DNA of 64,000 bases from CAVZCK01 sp963798805 (GCA_963798805.1 CAWCVC010000005.1:372001-436000); one strand, 5' to 3'. Shown: positions 18,660 through 31,678, counted from the stretch's first letter. Numbers and translations: made by a program. Notes: a model not told the origin generated them from the letters alone.

Positions 18660-20339
18660 CCCGCGTTTCTCACGCGCCTGAAGGTATGGCGTGGTCATCC
18701 GGCCGATTTCTCGGCGATGTTGAAGGGTGACGTGCTTGGGGGTGGCGCAGATTGCGCGACCGGCTTCGTCAATTGGCTCGGCTTCTTCGTGTCTCCAGTG
18801 GGCCTCGGGGGATACCGCGAGAGAGGCGCGTCGCGGCTTCGCGCGTCAGGCAGGGGAGCCACGAGCATGTGCGAGCCGCGCCGCGGCGAGACGCCATTCG
18901 GCGGCGGCCGGACAGGCCGACGCGAAGGCGATCTTGACCCGGCGCGCGCTGATTTTCACCAACGCGCCGATCTTCAGCAGCTTCAGCCGGATCGTGCCGC
19001 AGGTCGCAGCGGCAAACTGCGTATGAGCCAGGCCGATCCGGCGCAGCGCGCAGAGGAGGACATAGGCCACCGACGCAAACCACAGGCGCAGCTGGTTGGC
19101 CCGCATCGTCGCCGCCGAGGTGCGGTCGGCAAAGAGATCGCCCTGCGCTTCCTTGATGCGGTTCTCCCTCTCGCCGCGCGCGCAATAGAGGTCTTCGTAG
19201 AGCGGCCTGGCGGTCCAGGCGCCGGGCTTCAGCGAGGTGACGAGAAAGCGCGGATTGGCATCCCCGCCGGTCCATTCCGCCTTGCCGATCACACGGCGGC
19301 GGCGTGACCAGGAGCCCTTCGTCGACCACAGGAAATCCCGAAACACCCGCGCCGGCTTGCCGTCCGCAGCCTCCGACCGCCGCCGCGCCTCGGCCAAGCC
19401 TGCCGCGATGCGGGCCTCCAGACGCGCATTACGGGCGAGACCGAAGACGTAGTCGACCTTATGAGCCTCACACCAAACCATCAGGGCCTCACGGGCGAAG
19501 CCGGAATCGGCGCGCAAGACGATCTTCATCTTTGGCCAGCGCGCCCGGATCCGGCCGACGATGCGCGCCGTCTCCTCGACCGCGCCCGCGCTGCCGTCGA
19601 TGTTCGAGCGTCGAAGCCTGGCGGCCAGAAGATGCCGGCCGCAGAAGACGTAGAGCGGCAGGTAGCAATAGCAGTCGTAATAGCCATGGAAAAACCGCCC
19701 CTCCTGATGGCCGTGCAGCGGATCGTCGGTGGCGTCGAGGTCGAGCACGATCTCACGCGGCGGCTTGCCGTGCGCATCGAGAAACACGTCGACGAACAAC
19801 GCCTCGATTGCTGCGCCGTCATGGCCAATCTTATGATAGCGCCCAGTCGCGCCATCGGCCGGGGCGAGCTCGAGACGGTTCAGCGTGCTCTTCCCGGCCA
19901 GCGGCGCCGGCGCCTCGGCCCCGCGCTCGAACTTGCCGAGCAGCACCCCGAGAACGGGATCGCGGCGCAACTCATCATGGTCGACGAGGTCTTCATAGCC
20001 CAGCGCCAAGCCGAACACGCGCTGTGCAACCAGCGTCTTCACTTCGTGAACCACGTAAGCGGGATGGCGCCGATCGCGAAAGCAGGCGGCGAAGCGATCG
20101 ACGAGCCCGATGGCCTTGTCCGTCTCCCCGAGTAGCAGCGCCCCGGCGTCCGAGGACACCATGCCGCCATCGAAATCCGCGACCACACGGCGTCCGCCCG
20201 CTCTTCCAAAATCGATCTCGCTCGCGCTACGCTCTGTCAGCATCGGGGAGCCACCTCAAATCGGCAAAAACTCGTTATCGCAAAACAAGTTTACACCGTA
20301 AGTGGCCTCGATGCGCCTCAGCCCCGTGAGAGATGCGGG
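18660..20339 (-). mobile_element. IS1380-family element type B, copy A
   Basis: 1680 bp with ends CCCGCGTTTCTCACG and the inverted CCCGCATCTCTCACG. It is bordered by CTAG on the left (shared with IS1182) and TTAG on the right, a one-base mismatch in the presumed duplication. An inverted copy lies at 45072-46752. Confidence 0.85.
18846..20243 (-). CDS. IS1380-family transposase (type B, intact copy)
   Basis: 465 aa, clearly related to but distinct from the type A enzyme. Motifs: FDGGMVSSDAGALLLGETDK, IVLDLDATDDPLHGHQEGRF with catalytic Asp, IVLRADSGFAREALMVWCEA with the second Asp, and YCARGERENRIKEAQGDLFA with the Glu. The start is ATG at 20243. This intact copy could supply transposase to the frameshifted copy at 45-46.7 kb. 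Confidence 0.93.
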   Translation of the reverse strand: MLTERSASEIDFGRAGGRRVVADFDGGMVSSDAGALLLGETDKAIGLVDRFAACFRDRRHPAYVVHEVKTLVAQRVFGLALGYEDLVDHDELRRDPVLGVLLGKFERGAEAPAPLAGKSTLNRLELAPADGATGRYHKIGHDGAAIEALFVDVFLDAHGKPPREIVLDLDATDDPLHGHQEGRFFHGYYDCYCYLPLYVFCGRHLLAARLRRSNIDGSAGAVEETARIVGRIRARWPKMKIVLRADSGFAREALMVWCEAHKVDYVFGLARNARLEARIAAGLAEARRRSEAADGKPARVFRDFLWSTKGSWSRRRRVIGKAEWTGGDANPRFLVTSLKPGAWTARPLYEDLYCARGERENRIKEAQGDLFADRTSAATMRANQLRLWFASVAYVLLCALRRIGLAHTQFAAATCGTIRLKLLKIGALVKISARRVKIAFASACPAAAEWRLAAARLAHARGSPA

Positions 20340-20343
20340 TTAG

Positions 20344-20600
20344 TATCTTAACGACAGAAAGCACATTCTTGATACGATGGACAAGTTCGCGGCGCGCTTT
20401 GGCGGCCTTTCGCATTCTTTGTTGAGTTCAATGTTGACGAGCACGAGTGCTGCCGCATTGGCGATCATTTGCAAAAGATTTGGTTCGCATTTGTCTGTCT
20501 CCCTCCTGTCGCGCCAGTAAACGCCCATGGCGGCAATCCGGGGGCCACGGAAATGGGTATTCAAAGAACTGGTCGCGAAGTCTTTCGAGCTTTCGACCCG
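20344..20600 (-). pseudogene. N-terminal part of the HWE-type histidine kinase
   Basis: On the minus strand: a GAF-like end (FRGPRIAAMGVYWRDRRETD, LLQMIANAAALVLVNIELNK), then after a shift RKAAKARRELVHRIKNVLSV and VKI, ending at CTAA next to the type B IS1380. Joined across the IS block it continues as LAHQTVKHAKN at 14008, which is the phospho-acceptor H-box and next helix of HWE kinases (HRIKN). The N-terminus is not resolved and meets a divergent gene at 20606. Confidence 0.65.
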
Positions 20601-20605
20601 AATTC

Positions 20606-20809
20606 ATGAACGAAGATTGGGTCGGCAACTACGCGGCGTTTCGCTGCCCCGCTTGTCAAAGAGTTTTTATAGTGAGCGCCCGCTTCCACAGGGGGCCGAA
20701 CGGCGAAAAGGGCTATCGGGAATGCCCGACCTGCGCAGGATCAATCGCACCGTCACCGGCGGACGGAATCTGGCGGCATGGCAAGCATAGAATGGAAATA
20801 GACGCTTAA
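20606..20809 (+). CDS. Small zinc-ribbon protein
   Basis: 67 aa with two CPxC knuckles (FRCPACQRVF and YRECPTCAG), typical of a zinc-ribbon fold. ATG at 20606 begins MNEDWVGNYAAF. A longer in-frame extension overlaps the kinase remnant and is not protein-like. It stands alone between the kinase remnant and tRNA-Thr. Function unknown; such proteins often bind nucleic acid or act as regulators. Confidence 0.5.
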   Translation: MNEDWVGNYAAFRCPACQRVFIVSARFHRGPNGEKGYRECPTCAGSIAPSPADGIWRHGKHRMEIDA

Positions 20810-20957
20810 TTGAAGTGCTATCCTGAGCTTGTAACCGCTTTGTAACCACGGGCTTTTCCGGCTCAGTTCTTTGCCCCGCCCCCAGGTTCTATTGTCCGGT
20901 GTTGCAACGGATTTCGTTCCGCTGCCGTCCTTGCAACTCGGAATTTGTGAGAAAAAC

Positions 20958-21033
20958 TGGTGCCGGCTGAGGGACTCGAACCCCCGACCCACGGTTTACA
21001 AAACCGTTGCTCTACCAGCTGAGCTAAGCCGGC
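20958..21033 (-). tRNA. tRNA-Thr (TGT)
   Basis: A full cloverleaf on the minus strand: acceptor GCCGGCT / AGCCGGC, D-arm GCTC...GAGC, anticodon loop TTTGTAA with anticodon TGT, T-arm GGGGGTTCGAGTCCCTC, discriminator A and an encoded CCA. Confidence 0.95.
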
Positions 21034-21248
21034 CTTCCATGATCGACCAGATCGGCGGGATCCCTTCAATCAAGCGATCAAATTCATCCAGCGGAGCGGA
21101 CAAATTCCGCACTCGGTGCAGATCCGGCGGCGGAAATCGCACCGTCACCCACCCGCCAAGCCGATATCTTTCCTTACTGGATCGTGCGGCGCGGCGCAAT
21201 GCAGGGATTCTGTCACAGAGCCCGCTCCGCGAGCAGCCTCGTTCCTAG

Positions 21249-22897
21249 CCGTTCTTATGCGTCCGAGCAGGCTATCTTCTTTCCGTTCTTGCTGGGCGAG
21301 GTGATCCGTCCTGTGCGGACACGTCCGGCAGGCTGATCGGCTCGAGTACGCTGTCGACGCGCTGAAGGTGGATGGTCCGGGCTCCTGGGGCGGTCATGCC
21401 CCACCATTCATGGCCCGGACGATTGCAGCCGGAAGGCAACGAGGCTGAACAGCTCGGCCTCCGGGCAGCACGAGGCGAGTGCCACACGGATGCGGCTCGC
21501 GGTCTCGACGAAACGTCCGGCGATTTTCAGCAGGCGCAGGCGAATGCTGGCGAACTCGCTTTGCCGCAAAGGATGCCAGGACGGCACGCAATCGCGCACA
21601 TCGAGCATCAGCCAATAGGCGGCGGTGTGCAGAATGAGCCGCATCTGATTAGCAAGCGGCGATCGGCAGCTGGTGCGATCGGATGCGAGTTGCGCTTTAT
21701 GTTGCTTGATCAGATTCTCTGCCTGTCCCCTCTCGCAGTAGAGGGTCGCATAGATGTGCTCGGCGTTGCCTTTCGCCAGCGAGGTGACGGCATAGCGGAT
21801 GTCGAGCCCGCGGCGGAGCATGTCGTCCTCATGACTGGCGCTCGCCTCGATACGTGCCACAACACGGCGCTCCCTGGCCCAGGATTTTGCCGCATAGCGC
21901 GTTTCGGCGAAGCCGCGCAGAACGGCAAGTTGCTCCTCGGCGCGGCGCGTCCGGATATCATCGGCCTCCGGTTCGACCAAGCGGTCGAGCACGGTATTGC
22001 CAGCAAAGCCGAAGACATAGTCGATGCCATTGGCCTCACACCAGCTCATAACTTCTTCTCGGCCGTAGTGACTATCGCCACGAATGGTGATGCGCGTATC
22101 GGACCAATGCCGGCGAATGCGATTGATCAGACGGCGCAGTAATCCACGGACTTCCTTGCCTGAGGGCGTCTTGCCCGGACGCAGGATCATGGTGACCGGG
22201 CGGCCCGTCGCTGTCTCATAGATGTGGATCGGCAGAAAGCAGCGCTCGTCGTAATGGGCGTTCCATTCCGACAGTTTCTGATGGCCGTGCACCACGTCGA
22301 GCGTGTCATCGATGTCCAGCACCACCGATGCCGGCGGCATCTTGTAGCTCCGGCACCAGATGTCGACGAGCGCATAGGTCAGGCGGATGATCTCCTTCAG
22401 CGTCGGCGCGTTCTCCCAGCGCGAGATGGTCGGCTGCGAGCATAGATCATTGCCCGTGTCGGGCAGCCGCCCGCAGGCAAGCTTGAAGGCGGCATCGCAG
22501 CGCAGCCAGTCGAAGTCATTGCCATCCGCGTAGCCGCAGGCGATCGCCAACATGCGCCCTTTCAGTATGTCCTCAACTGTGTGCGTAATATGCGCCCGAT
22601 CGCGCCGGTCGGCGATCAAAGCAGCGAGAGTTTGGGAGAGAGCCCGCCGACGCTCGGCAAGCGCGAGCAGCATGACGCCGCTGTCGGAGGAGAGACGACC
22701 GCCATCGAAGGCAGCTGTGACTTTCTTGCGCGACACGGCTGGATAGGGAACGGTGAGCGGGTTATCGTCGGTCATGGCGGGTGTGGCTCTGCGCTGCGGC
22801 GCGCATAGGATGGCTTCGACACCCATTTCCTACGCAAGTTCAATGCCTTGCGCCACATTCGCCAGCGCAATTTCTAACTGCGGCTGAATAAGATCGG
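21249..22897 (-). mobile_element. IS1380-family element type A, copy 3
   Basis: 1649 bp, same ends as copy 1. The left border is CTAG (21245-21248) but the right is CTAA (22898-22901), so the duplication is imperfect: either a later base change or a rearrangement at one side. Confidence 0.9.
21408..22826 (-). CDS. IS1380-family transposase (type A, copy 3)
   Basis: 472 aa, identical to copies 1 and 2; DDE motifs intact. Confidence 0.93.
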   Translation of the reverse strand: MGVEAILCAPQRRATPAMTDDNPLTVPYPAVSRKKVTAAFDGGRLSSDSGVMLLALAERRRALSQTLAALIADRRDRAHITHTVEDILKGRMLAIACGYADGNDFDWLRCDAAFKLACGRLPDTGNDLCSQPTISRWENAPTLKEIIRLTYALVDIWCRSYKMPPASVVLDIDDTLDVVHGHQKLSEWNAHYDERCFLPIHIYETATGRPVTMILRPGKTPSGKEVRGLLRRLINRIRRHWSDTRITIRGDSHYGREEVMSWCEANGIDYVFGFAGNTVLDRLVEPEADDIRTRRAEEQLAVLRGFAETRYAAKSWARERRVVARIEASASHEDDMLRRGLDIRYAVTSLAKGNAEHIYATLYCERGQAENLIKQHKAQLASDRTSCRSPLANQMRLILHTAAYWLMLDVRDCVPSWHPLRQSEFASIRLRLLKIAGRFVETASRIRVALASCCPEAELFSLVAFRLQSSGP

Positions 22898-22957
22898 CTA
22901 ATGCGCGGCTTCAGCCCCGATCGCTTCTATCGGGACCAATCCGTCGAGACTCCCCAC

Positions 22958-24640
22958 CTACCCCAGCGGGTGGTTCAGATATTTGTGGATCGCCTGCACG
23001 ACCACCGAGCCCTCGCCAACACCGGAAGCTACACGCTTGACCGAACCGGAGCGGACATCCCCCACGGCAAAAACCCCCGGAAGCGAAGTGCCGAAAGGCG
23101 AACCCCCCTGAGCGGCGGCGTTCTCGGGCGACGCCTCAGGTCCGGTCAGAACGAAGCCTTTGGGGTCCAGCGTCAGACAGCCATCCAGCCACCCCGTATT
23201 GGGCGCCGCGCCGATCATGACGAAGACGTTCCGGATCGGCCTGGTCTCGCTCTCGTCGGCCGGCCTGTTGGTCCAGGTCACGCGCTCCAGCATCTTCTCG
23301 CCATCAAGGGCGGTGATCTCGGTCCCGGTCAACAAGGTGACGTGGGGCGAGGCTATGATCCGCTGCACCAGATAGTCCGACATAGTCTCGGCGAGCCCTT
23401 TCGCCCGCACCAGCATGTAAACGTGAGCCGCGTTGCGGGAGAGGTACATGGCCGCCTGCCCGGCCGAGTTTCCACCCCCGACCACGATGATCTCCTCATT
23501 GGCGCAAAGCTGGGCTTCCATTGCCGTCGCCGCATAATGGATGCCTTGGCCCTCGAAGCGCTCGTAATTCGGCACACTCAGCGTGCGGTAGCGTGCACCC
23601 GTGGCCACGACGACCGTGCGCGCCGAAACATGAATGCCATCCTCCAGCGTCAGCCGGTATGGCTTGGTGTCGCAGTCTAGCTCCGTCACCGACCGGGATA
23701 TGGCGAGGCGCGCGCCGAATTTCTGCGCCTGGACCTGGGCGCGGCCAGCAAGCGCCTGACCGGAGATGCCGGTCGGGAAGCCGAGATAATTCTCGATCTT
23801 CGAGGACGTCCCGGCCTGTCCGCCGGGCGCCATCGCTTCGAGCACGATGGTGGACAGGCCCTCGGAGGCGCCATAGACGGCGGCGGCGAGCCCGGCGGGA
23901 CCGGCGCCGACGACGACCAAATCGTAGACAAAGGCTGGATCGAGTGTTTCCGTCAGCCCGAGCGCATCGGCAAGCTCGGCATTCGGCGGATTACGGAGAA
24001 CCCGGCAGCCGGAATGGACAACGACCGGCAGTTCCTCCGCTGTCAGATGAAAACAGTCGAAAAAGCCGCGCGCATCCTCGTCCTTTTCCGTATCGATCAG
24101 ACGATTGGGATAGCCGTTACGCATCAGGAAGCGCTCAATGCGCAGCGTGTCCCCGCTATGCCCCGGGCCGAGCACGATGACGCCGCCCTGGCCATGACGG
24201 ATGAGAGCGACGCGGCGCAGGATGAAGGCGCGCATGATAATCTCGGCAATGTCAGGCTCCGCCGTGACCATGCGGCGGAAATCCGGCCGCTTGATCCGGA
24301 GCACGCGGCTGTCCGTCCCGGTGCGCGCGCTGACCAGGATCTGGCGCTCGTTGAACAGGTCCAATTCGCCGGTGAATTGCCCCGGACCGTGAACGGTGAT
24401 GATCTCGGGCTGTCCGTGCGCGTCGAAATCGAAGATCTCGATCGAGCCGTCGAGCACGACGAAGAAGTCGACGCCGCGCTGACCGCGCTTGAAGATCATC
24501 GAGCCCTTCGGCAAATCCTCCGCGGTGCCGAATCCGGCGACGCGGTCCAACATCTCTTTATTGAGCGTCGGGAAGGTCTGCGCTTCACGCTGATAGGGAT
24601 CGGTGGGATCCAGTTCCACATCGGCCGGCACTTCGCTCAT
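22958..24640 (-). CDS. cNMP-binding / thioredoxin-reductase-like FAD fusion protein
   Basis: 560 aa. Residues about 25-140 form a cyclic-nucleotide-binding domain (GQFTGELDLFNERQILVSA). A central segment of about 80 aa (VIVLGPGHSGDTLRIERFLM) resembles the link seen in this fusion family. The C-terminal half is a class II pyridine nucleotide-disulfide reductase: FAD site VVVGAGPAGLAAAVYGASEG, NADP site IIVVGGGNSAGQAAMYLSRN and GVFAVGDVRSGSVKR. The redox CxxC of true thioredoxin reductases is absent, so it probably does not reduce thioredoxin; the substrate is unknown. I use the ATG at 24640 (MSEVPADVELD); an upstream in-frame ATG at 24670 is possible. Confidence 0.85.
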   Translation of the reverse strand: MSEVPADVELDPTDPYQREAQTFPTLNKEMLDRVAGFGTAEDLPKGSMIFKRGQRGVDFFVVLDGSIEIFDFDAHGQPEIITVHGPGQFTGELDLFNERQILVSARTGTDSRVLRIKRPDFRRMVTAEPDIAEIIMRAFILRRVALIRHGQGGVIVLGPGHSGDTLRIERFLMRNGYPNRLIDTEKDEDARGFFDCFHLTAEELPVVVHSGCRVLRNPPNAELADALGLTETLDPAFVYDLVVVGAGPAGLAAAVYGASEGLSTIVLEAMAPGGQAGTSSKIENYLGFPTGISGQALAGRAQVQAQKFGARLAISRSVTELDCDTKPYRLTLEDGIHVSARTVVVATGARYRTLSVPNYERFEGQGIHYAATAMEAQLCANEEIIVVGGGNSAGQAAMYLSRNAAHVYMLVRAKGLAETMSDYLVQRIIASPHVTLLTGTEITALDGEKMLERVTWTNRPADESETRPIRNVFVMIGAAPNTGWLDGCLTLDPKGFVLTGPEASPENAAAQGGSPFGTSLPGVFAVGDVRSGSVKRVASGVGEGSVVVQAIHKYLNHPLG

Positions 24641-24730
24641 GAGATGATCCTCGGCTGGGTACGGCAACACCGTTCGAATCTAGGCTCACCGTCAATAGCC
24701 TGCAAGCATAGCGCGCGGCCGCCGCGATCC

Positions 24731-25138
24731 TCAGGCTTGGGGCTTGGCGCTGTAGATCTCGTCCGTCACCGGCTCAAACCATGTTGCCGGCTTGCCGTCG
24801 AGCGCTTCCTGGATGGCCAGATGCACCATGGCGGTATCGGGCGCCGCGCCGTGCCAGTGTTTCTCGCCCGGCGGAATCCAGATGGTGTCGCCCGGGTGGA
24901 TCTCGCGCAGCGGCCCGCCCCAGCTTTGCACCCGGCCGACGCCGCTCAGCACATAGAGAGTCTGGCCGAGCGGATGGGTGTGCCAGTTGGTTCGGCCGCC
25001 GGGCTCGAAACTGACGCGCAGCGCTCTGACGCGTGCGGGCTGCGGCGCCTCGATAATGAGATCCTGCCAGACCGTGCCGGTGAAATAGTCGGGATTGGCG
25101 CGGCGTGTCGGGATCTTTCCTTCGGGTCGGATGTCCAT
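24731..25138 (-). CDS. Cupin-domain protein
   Basis: 135 aa, a single-domain cupin. Motif 1 includes GGRTNWHTHPLGQTLYVLSG and motif 2 GDTIWIPPGEKHWHGAAPDT, with the metal-binding His and Glu residues. It is close to small cupins annotated as mandelonitrile-lyase-like or carboxymuconolactone-associated. The start at 25138 (MDIRPEGK) has the ribosome site AAAGGAAC; the upstream extension is rejected. It follows the FAD protein gene in orientation but has its own leader. Confidence 0.85.
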   Translation of the reverse strand: MDIRPEGKIPTRRANPDYFTGTVWQDLIIEAPQPARVRALRVSFEPGGRTNWHTHPLGQTLYVLSGVGRVQSWGGPLREIHPGDTIWIPPGEKHWHGAAPDTAMVHLAIQEALDGKPATWFEPVTDEIYSAKPQA

Positions 25139-25252
25139 GGGTGTTCCTTTCGGCGAGAGGCTGTTTCCTGATTTCCACATCGGGCGCCGGAGATGCTTTC
25201 TCAAGCGCGGAGGGGCTTGACAGAGCGGTTGGAATGGCGTTCCTTGGAACTA

Positions 25253-25267
25253 GAACAAAACAAGAAC
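25253..25267 (+). promoter_or_regulatory. LexA-type SOS box upstream of imuA
   Basis: GAAC-AAAACAA-GAAC, the direct-repeat form (GTTC-N7-GTTC on the other strand) used by alphaproteobacterial LexA. It ends 12 bp before the imuA ATG at 25280, where bound LexA would block initiation. Confidence 0.8.
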
Positions 25268-25279
25268 TCTTAAATCGAT

Positions 25280-26047
25280 ATGCAATCCCTTCGACCAACC
25301 TTAACCCGTCCCAAAAGGCTGCAAAAGCCTCATTTGCTGCGGCTGGCGTCCGCGATAGAAACGGCCGGCGGATTGGCGCCGCTATGCGCTCCCGAAAACT
25401 TGCCGGCGTCGGGCTTTCACGAGTTGCTCGCGGCGGCCCCCGGCGATGAATGCGTCACGCTGGCCTTTGCCTTTTCGATGGCGGCGAAAGCGCTCGGCGG
25501 CACGAGCAAAAGCCTCTGTTTTTGTGGACCGGCGAGCGAAGCGCAGGAGCGCGGCGAGCTTTACGGAGCCGGACTTGCCGGGCTCGGCATTCAGCCGGAG
25601 CGGCTGCTGATGGTCACGGCCGCCAAGGAGAAGGACCTGCTCTGGACGATCGAGGAAGCGGTTTCATCAGGCGCTTTCGGCGCGGTGATCGGCGCGCTCG
25701 GTCCCAAGGAGCGGCTCTATGACTTCGCCGCCAGCCGACGGCTCAAACTGCGGGTGACGGCGAAAGAGGCGCCGCTTTTTCTACTCCGGCACTGGACGGG
25801 CGGCGGCGCAACCGCCGCGCATGGCCGCTGGCGGGTGTCGGCCCTGCCGAGCCGCTCGCAAGGCCAGCATGGCGGCTATCCGCTTCTGGGGCCACCCCGC
25901 TTACAGCTCGGCCTGGAACGGATGGGCGGCTTGCCGCCGCAAGCATGGGAGATGGAGTTCGATGCAGCGCGTGGTTTCCTTATGGCTCCCCTTCTGGAGG
26001 ACGGACCGGCTCGAGAGGCAGGCAGACGGCGGCGTCAGGCTGCATGA
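25280..26047 (+). CDS. imuA: ImuA, SOS mutagenesis protein
   Basis: 255 aa, a RecA-like protein of the ImuA-ImuB-DnaE2 mutasome. Conserved features: GFHELLAAAPGDECVTLAFA, the central LYGAGLAGLGIQPERLLMVT and WTIEEAVSSGAFGAVIGALG, and a C-terminal ARWRVSALPS-like stretch (here HGRWRVSALPSRSQGQHGGY). No Walker A is visible, as is normal for ImuA. It is first in the operon, right behind the LexA box, and overlaps imuB by about 86 bp. It should help load or regulate the ImuB/DnaE2 translesion complex. Confidence 0.9.
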   Translation: MQSLRPTLTRPKRLQKPHLLRLASAIETAGGLAPLCAPENLPASGFHELLAAAPGDECVTLAFAFSMAAKALGGTSKSLCFCGPASEAQERGELYGAGLAGLGIQPERLLMVTAAKEKDLLWTIEEAVSSGAFGAVIGALGPKERLYDFAASRRLKLRVTAKEAPLFLLRHWTGGGATAAHGRWRVSALPSRSQGQHGGYPLLGPPRLQLGLERMGGLPPQAWEMEFDAARGFLMAPLLEDGPAREAGRRRRQAA

Positions 26048-27514
26048 CCGGCAGGCCAAGCCTCTGGCGGTGATCGCCAGCGGCAAGGGCGGCAAGCGCA
26101 TCGTCGCGCTCAACAGGAGCGCCGCCGAAGCCGGCCTGCGGACAGAGATGCTGCTGACTGACGCCTGCGCCATGCTGCCCTCTCTGGCGGCAACGCCATA
26201 TGATCCTCGGGCTGAGCGCCGCGAATTGAAACAGCTTGCAGCGATCTGCAACCGCTTCAGCCCCTGGGTCGCACCGGACGAGCCGGACGGGCTCTGGATC
26301 GAGGCGACGGGGCTCGCCCATCTCTTCGGCGGAGAGGAAGCTTTTCTCGACCGCATTATCCATTTCCTCCACCGCCTCGGCTTTGCCGCCCAAGGAGCGA
26401 TGGCGGGTACGGCCGGCGCGGCCTGGGGGCTGGCGCGGTTTTCCCGGACGCCCTCCGTGGTGGTGCCGCCCGGCGAGGAGGCGCATGCGCTCGCCGGCCT
26501 GCCGGTCAAGGCGCTGCGGATCGGCGCGGAAGGGGCGGCGCTGCTCGAAAGGCTGGGGCTGAAAACCATTCACCAGCTCTTCCAGATCCCACGCGCCAGT
26601 CTGAGGGCCCGGCTCGGCAAGGCGATCACCTGCCGTCTCGATCAGGCGCTCGGCCAGGAGGGCGAGGCGCTGTCTCCCCTGATGCCGGAGCCGGTCTATG
26701 CGGCGCGGCTCGAATTCGCCGATCCGCTGACCGCTTTCGAGGGGCTGGAGCAGACGGCGGAGATCCTGATCGGCAGCGTTGCCGAACGGCTGAAAACCGA
26801 CGGCAAGGGCGCGCGCCGCTTTACGCTCGCGCTTTTTGATACGCAGAACGGCAAGACCGAAATCGGGGTGCGGATGGCGCGGCCGAGCTGCGAGCCGAAG
26901 CACATTGGCCGCGTGCTGAAGGAGAAGCTCACCGCGCTCGAAGGCCGGTTCGATCCCACCCTCGGCTTCGATGCGGTCGTGCTCTATGCGCTCGGCGCCG
27001 AGCCTCTCATCAGCCGGCAGACGGATATTCTCGGCAGCGCCCTCGACGGCGGCGATGACAAGGAGAAGATCGCCCGCTTTCTCGACCGGGTGACGGCAAG
27101 GCTCGGCGAAAAGGCCGCGACGCGCTTCGCCTTTGCCGAAAGCTACTGGCCCGAGCGCGCCAGCCTACACAGTTCGGCAATGGCGGCGATTCCCGCGCGG
27201 ACCGCCGCCGCCCCTGCCCTCTGCCAGCCGCGGCCGCTGATGCTGCTGCCGCGCCCGGAGCCGATCGCCGCCACCGCTCTGGTGCCAGATTACCCGCCGC
27301 GCCAATTCATCTGGCGGCGCCGGCAGCACAAGATCACCAGGGCCGAGGGGCCGGAGCGGATCTCGCCGGAATGGTGGCAGGAGAGCGGCAAGACGCCGCC
27401 CGCGCGGGACTATTATGTCGTCGAGGATGAGCGGGGGCAGCGCTTCTGGCTCTATCGCGAGGGTATTTACAGCCAGAGCGAAAACCAGCGCTGGTTCATG
27501 CACGGGCTGTTCCC

Positions 27515-27518
<4 letters not shown>
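25962..27518 (+). CDS. imuB: ImuB, Y-family polymerase-like mutasome protein
   Basis: 518 aa. Starts MQRVVSLWLPFWRTDRLERQ, the standard ImuB N-terminus; an earlier in-frame ATG at 25821 reads through imuA sequence and is rejected. It has the Y-family palm-like fold (GLWIEATGLAHLFGGEEAFL) but lacks the catalytic acidic residues of active polymerases, as usual. It should act as the scaffold that recruits DnaE2 to the sliding clamp. Its stop overlaps the dnaE2 start (ATGA). Confidence 0.92.
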
Positions 27519-31120
<3,602 letters not shown>

Positions 31121-31280
31121 GCTCCAGGCAGCGTCAAAGCTCGACTTACCTTCAAATTTACAAACTTGGTTCAGCCGCCGTTCAAGAAATGCCTCTTAAA
31201 ATCTCATGCTGCCATACCGCAAATCTCTGACCGAAGGGGCAAATCGGTCATTCGGTCGACTGAAGACTTGGAGACCTCTG

Positions 31281-31592
31281 ATGTGGAAGAAGCTCTCGGC
31301 CGCGACGGCCGCAATCGCACTGGCGAGTACGCTCGTCGTCGCGAGCGTCGGTAACGCGGAAGCCAGACACGGCCGTCATGCTGCATTTGTCGGCGGACTG
31401 GCCCTTGGCGCTCTCGCGCTTGGCGCCCTCAGCGCCGAACGCGACGCCGGTTACGATTACGATCGCGACAGATGCTATCCCGGCCCGCGGCGTTGCCATT
31501 GGGTGCGCGGTGCCTGCTATCGCGACGGCTGGGGCCATTATGATTGCGAGCCTGGTTTTCGCCGGTGCTACCGGCCGATTATCTGCGAATAA
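31281..31592 (+). CDS. Small secreted protein, Arg/Tyr/Cys-rich
   Basis: 103 aa. A clear signal peptide (AIALASTLVVASVGNAEA), then a hydrophobic Gly/Ala stretch (VGGLALGALALGALSAE), then a Cys-rich tail (DRCYPGPRRCHWVRGACYRD, EPGFRRCYRPIICE). Such short exported proteins are common in Rhizobiales and unassigned. ATG at 31281 is chosen because it begins the signal peptide. Confidence 0.7.
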   Translation: MWKKLSAATAAIALASTLVVASVGNAEARHGRHAAFVGGLALGALALGALSAERDAGYDYDRDRCYPGPRRCHWVRGACYRDGWGHYDCEPGFRRCYRPIICE

Positions 31593-31620
31593 AAACAAGA
31601 CTGGTGGAATTTAAACTCTA

Positions 31621-31678
31621 AAGCCCGGCTGACGCGCCCGGATCCCAGTCGTTCGGCGCTGTTCACGCCGGGCTTTCT
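31621..31678 (+). terminator. Probable terminator
   Basis: AAGCCCGGC (31621-31629) pairs with GCCGGGCTT (31667-31675), followed by TCT. The loop is long (about 37 nt), so it is less certain. It follows the small secreted protein gene. Confidence 0.45.

Noticed and set aside
20863..21069. ORF with LAQLVEQRF and GSSPSAGTSF
   Set aside because: A classic false ORF produced by translating the tRNA-Thr gene.
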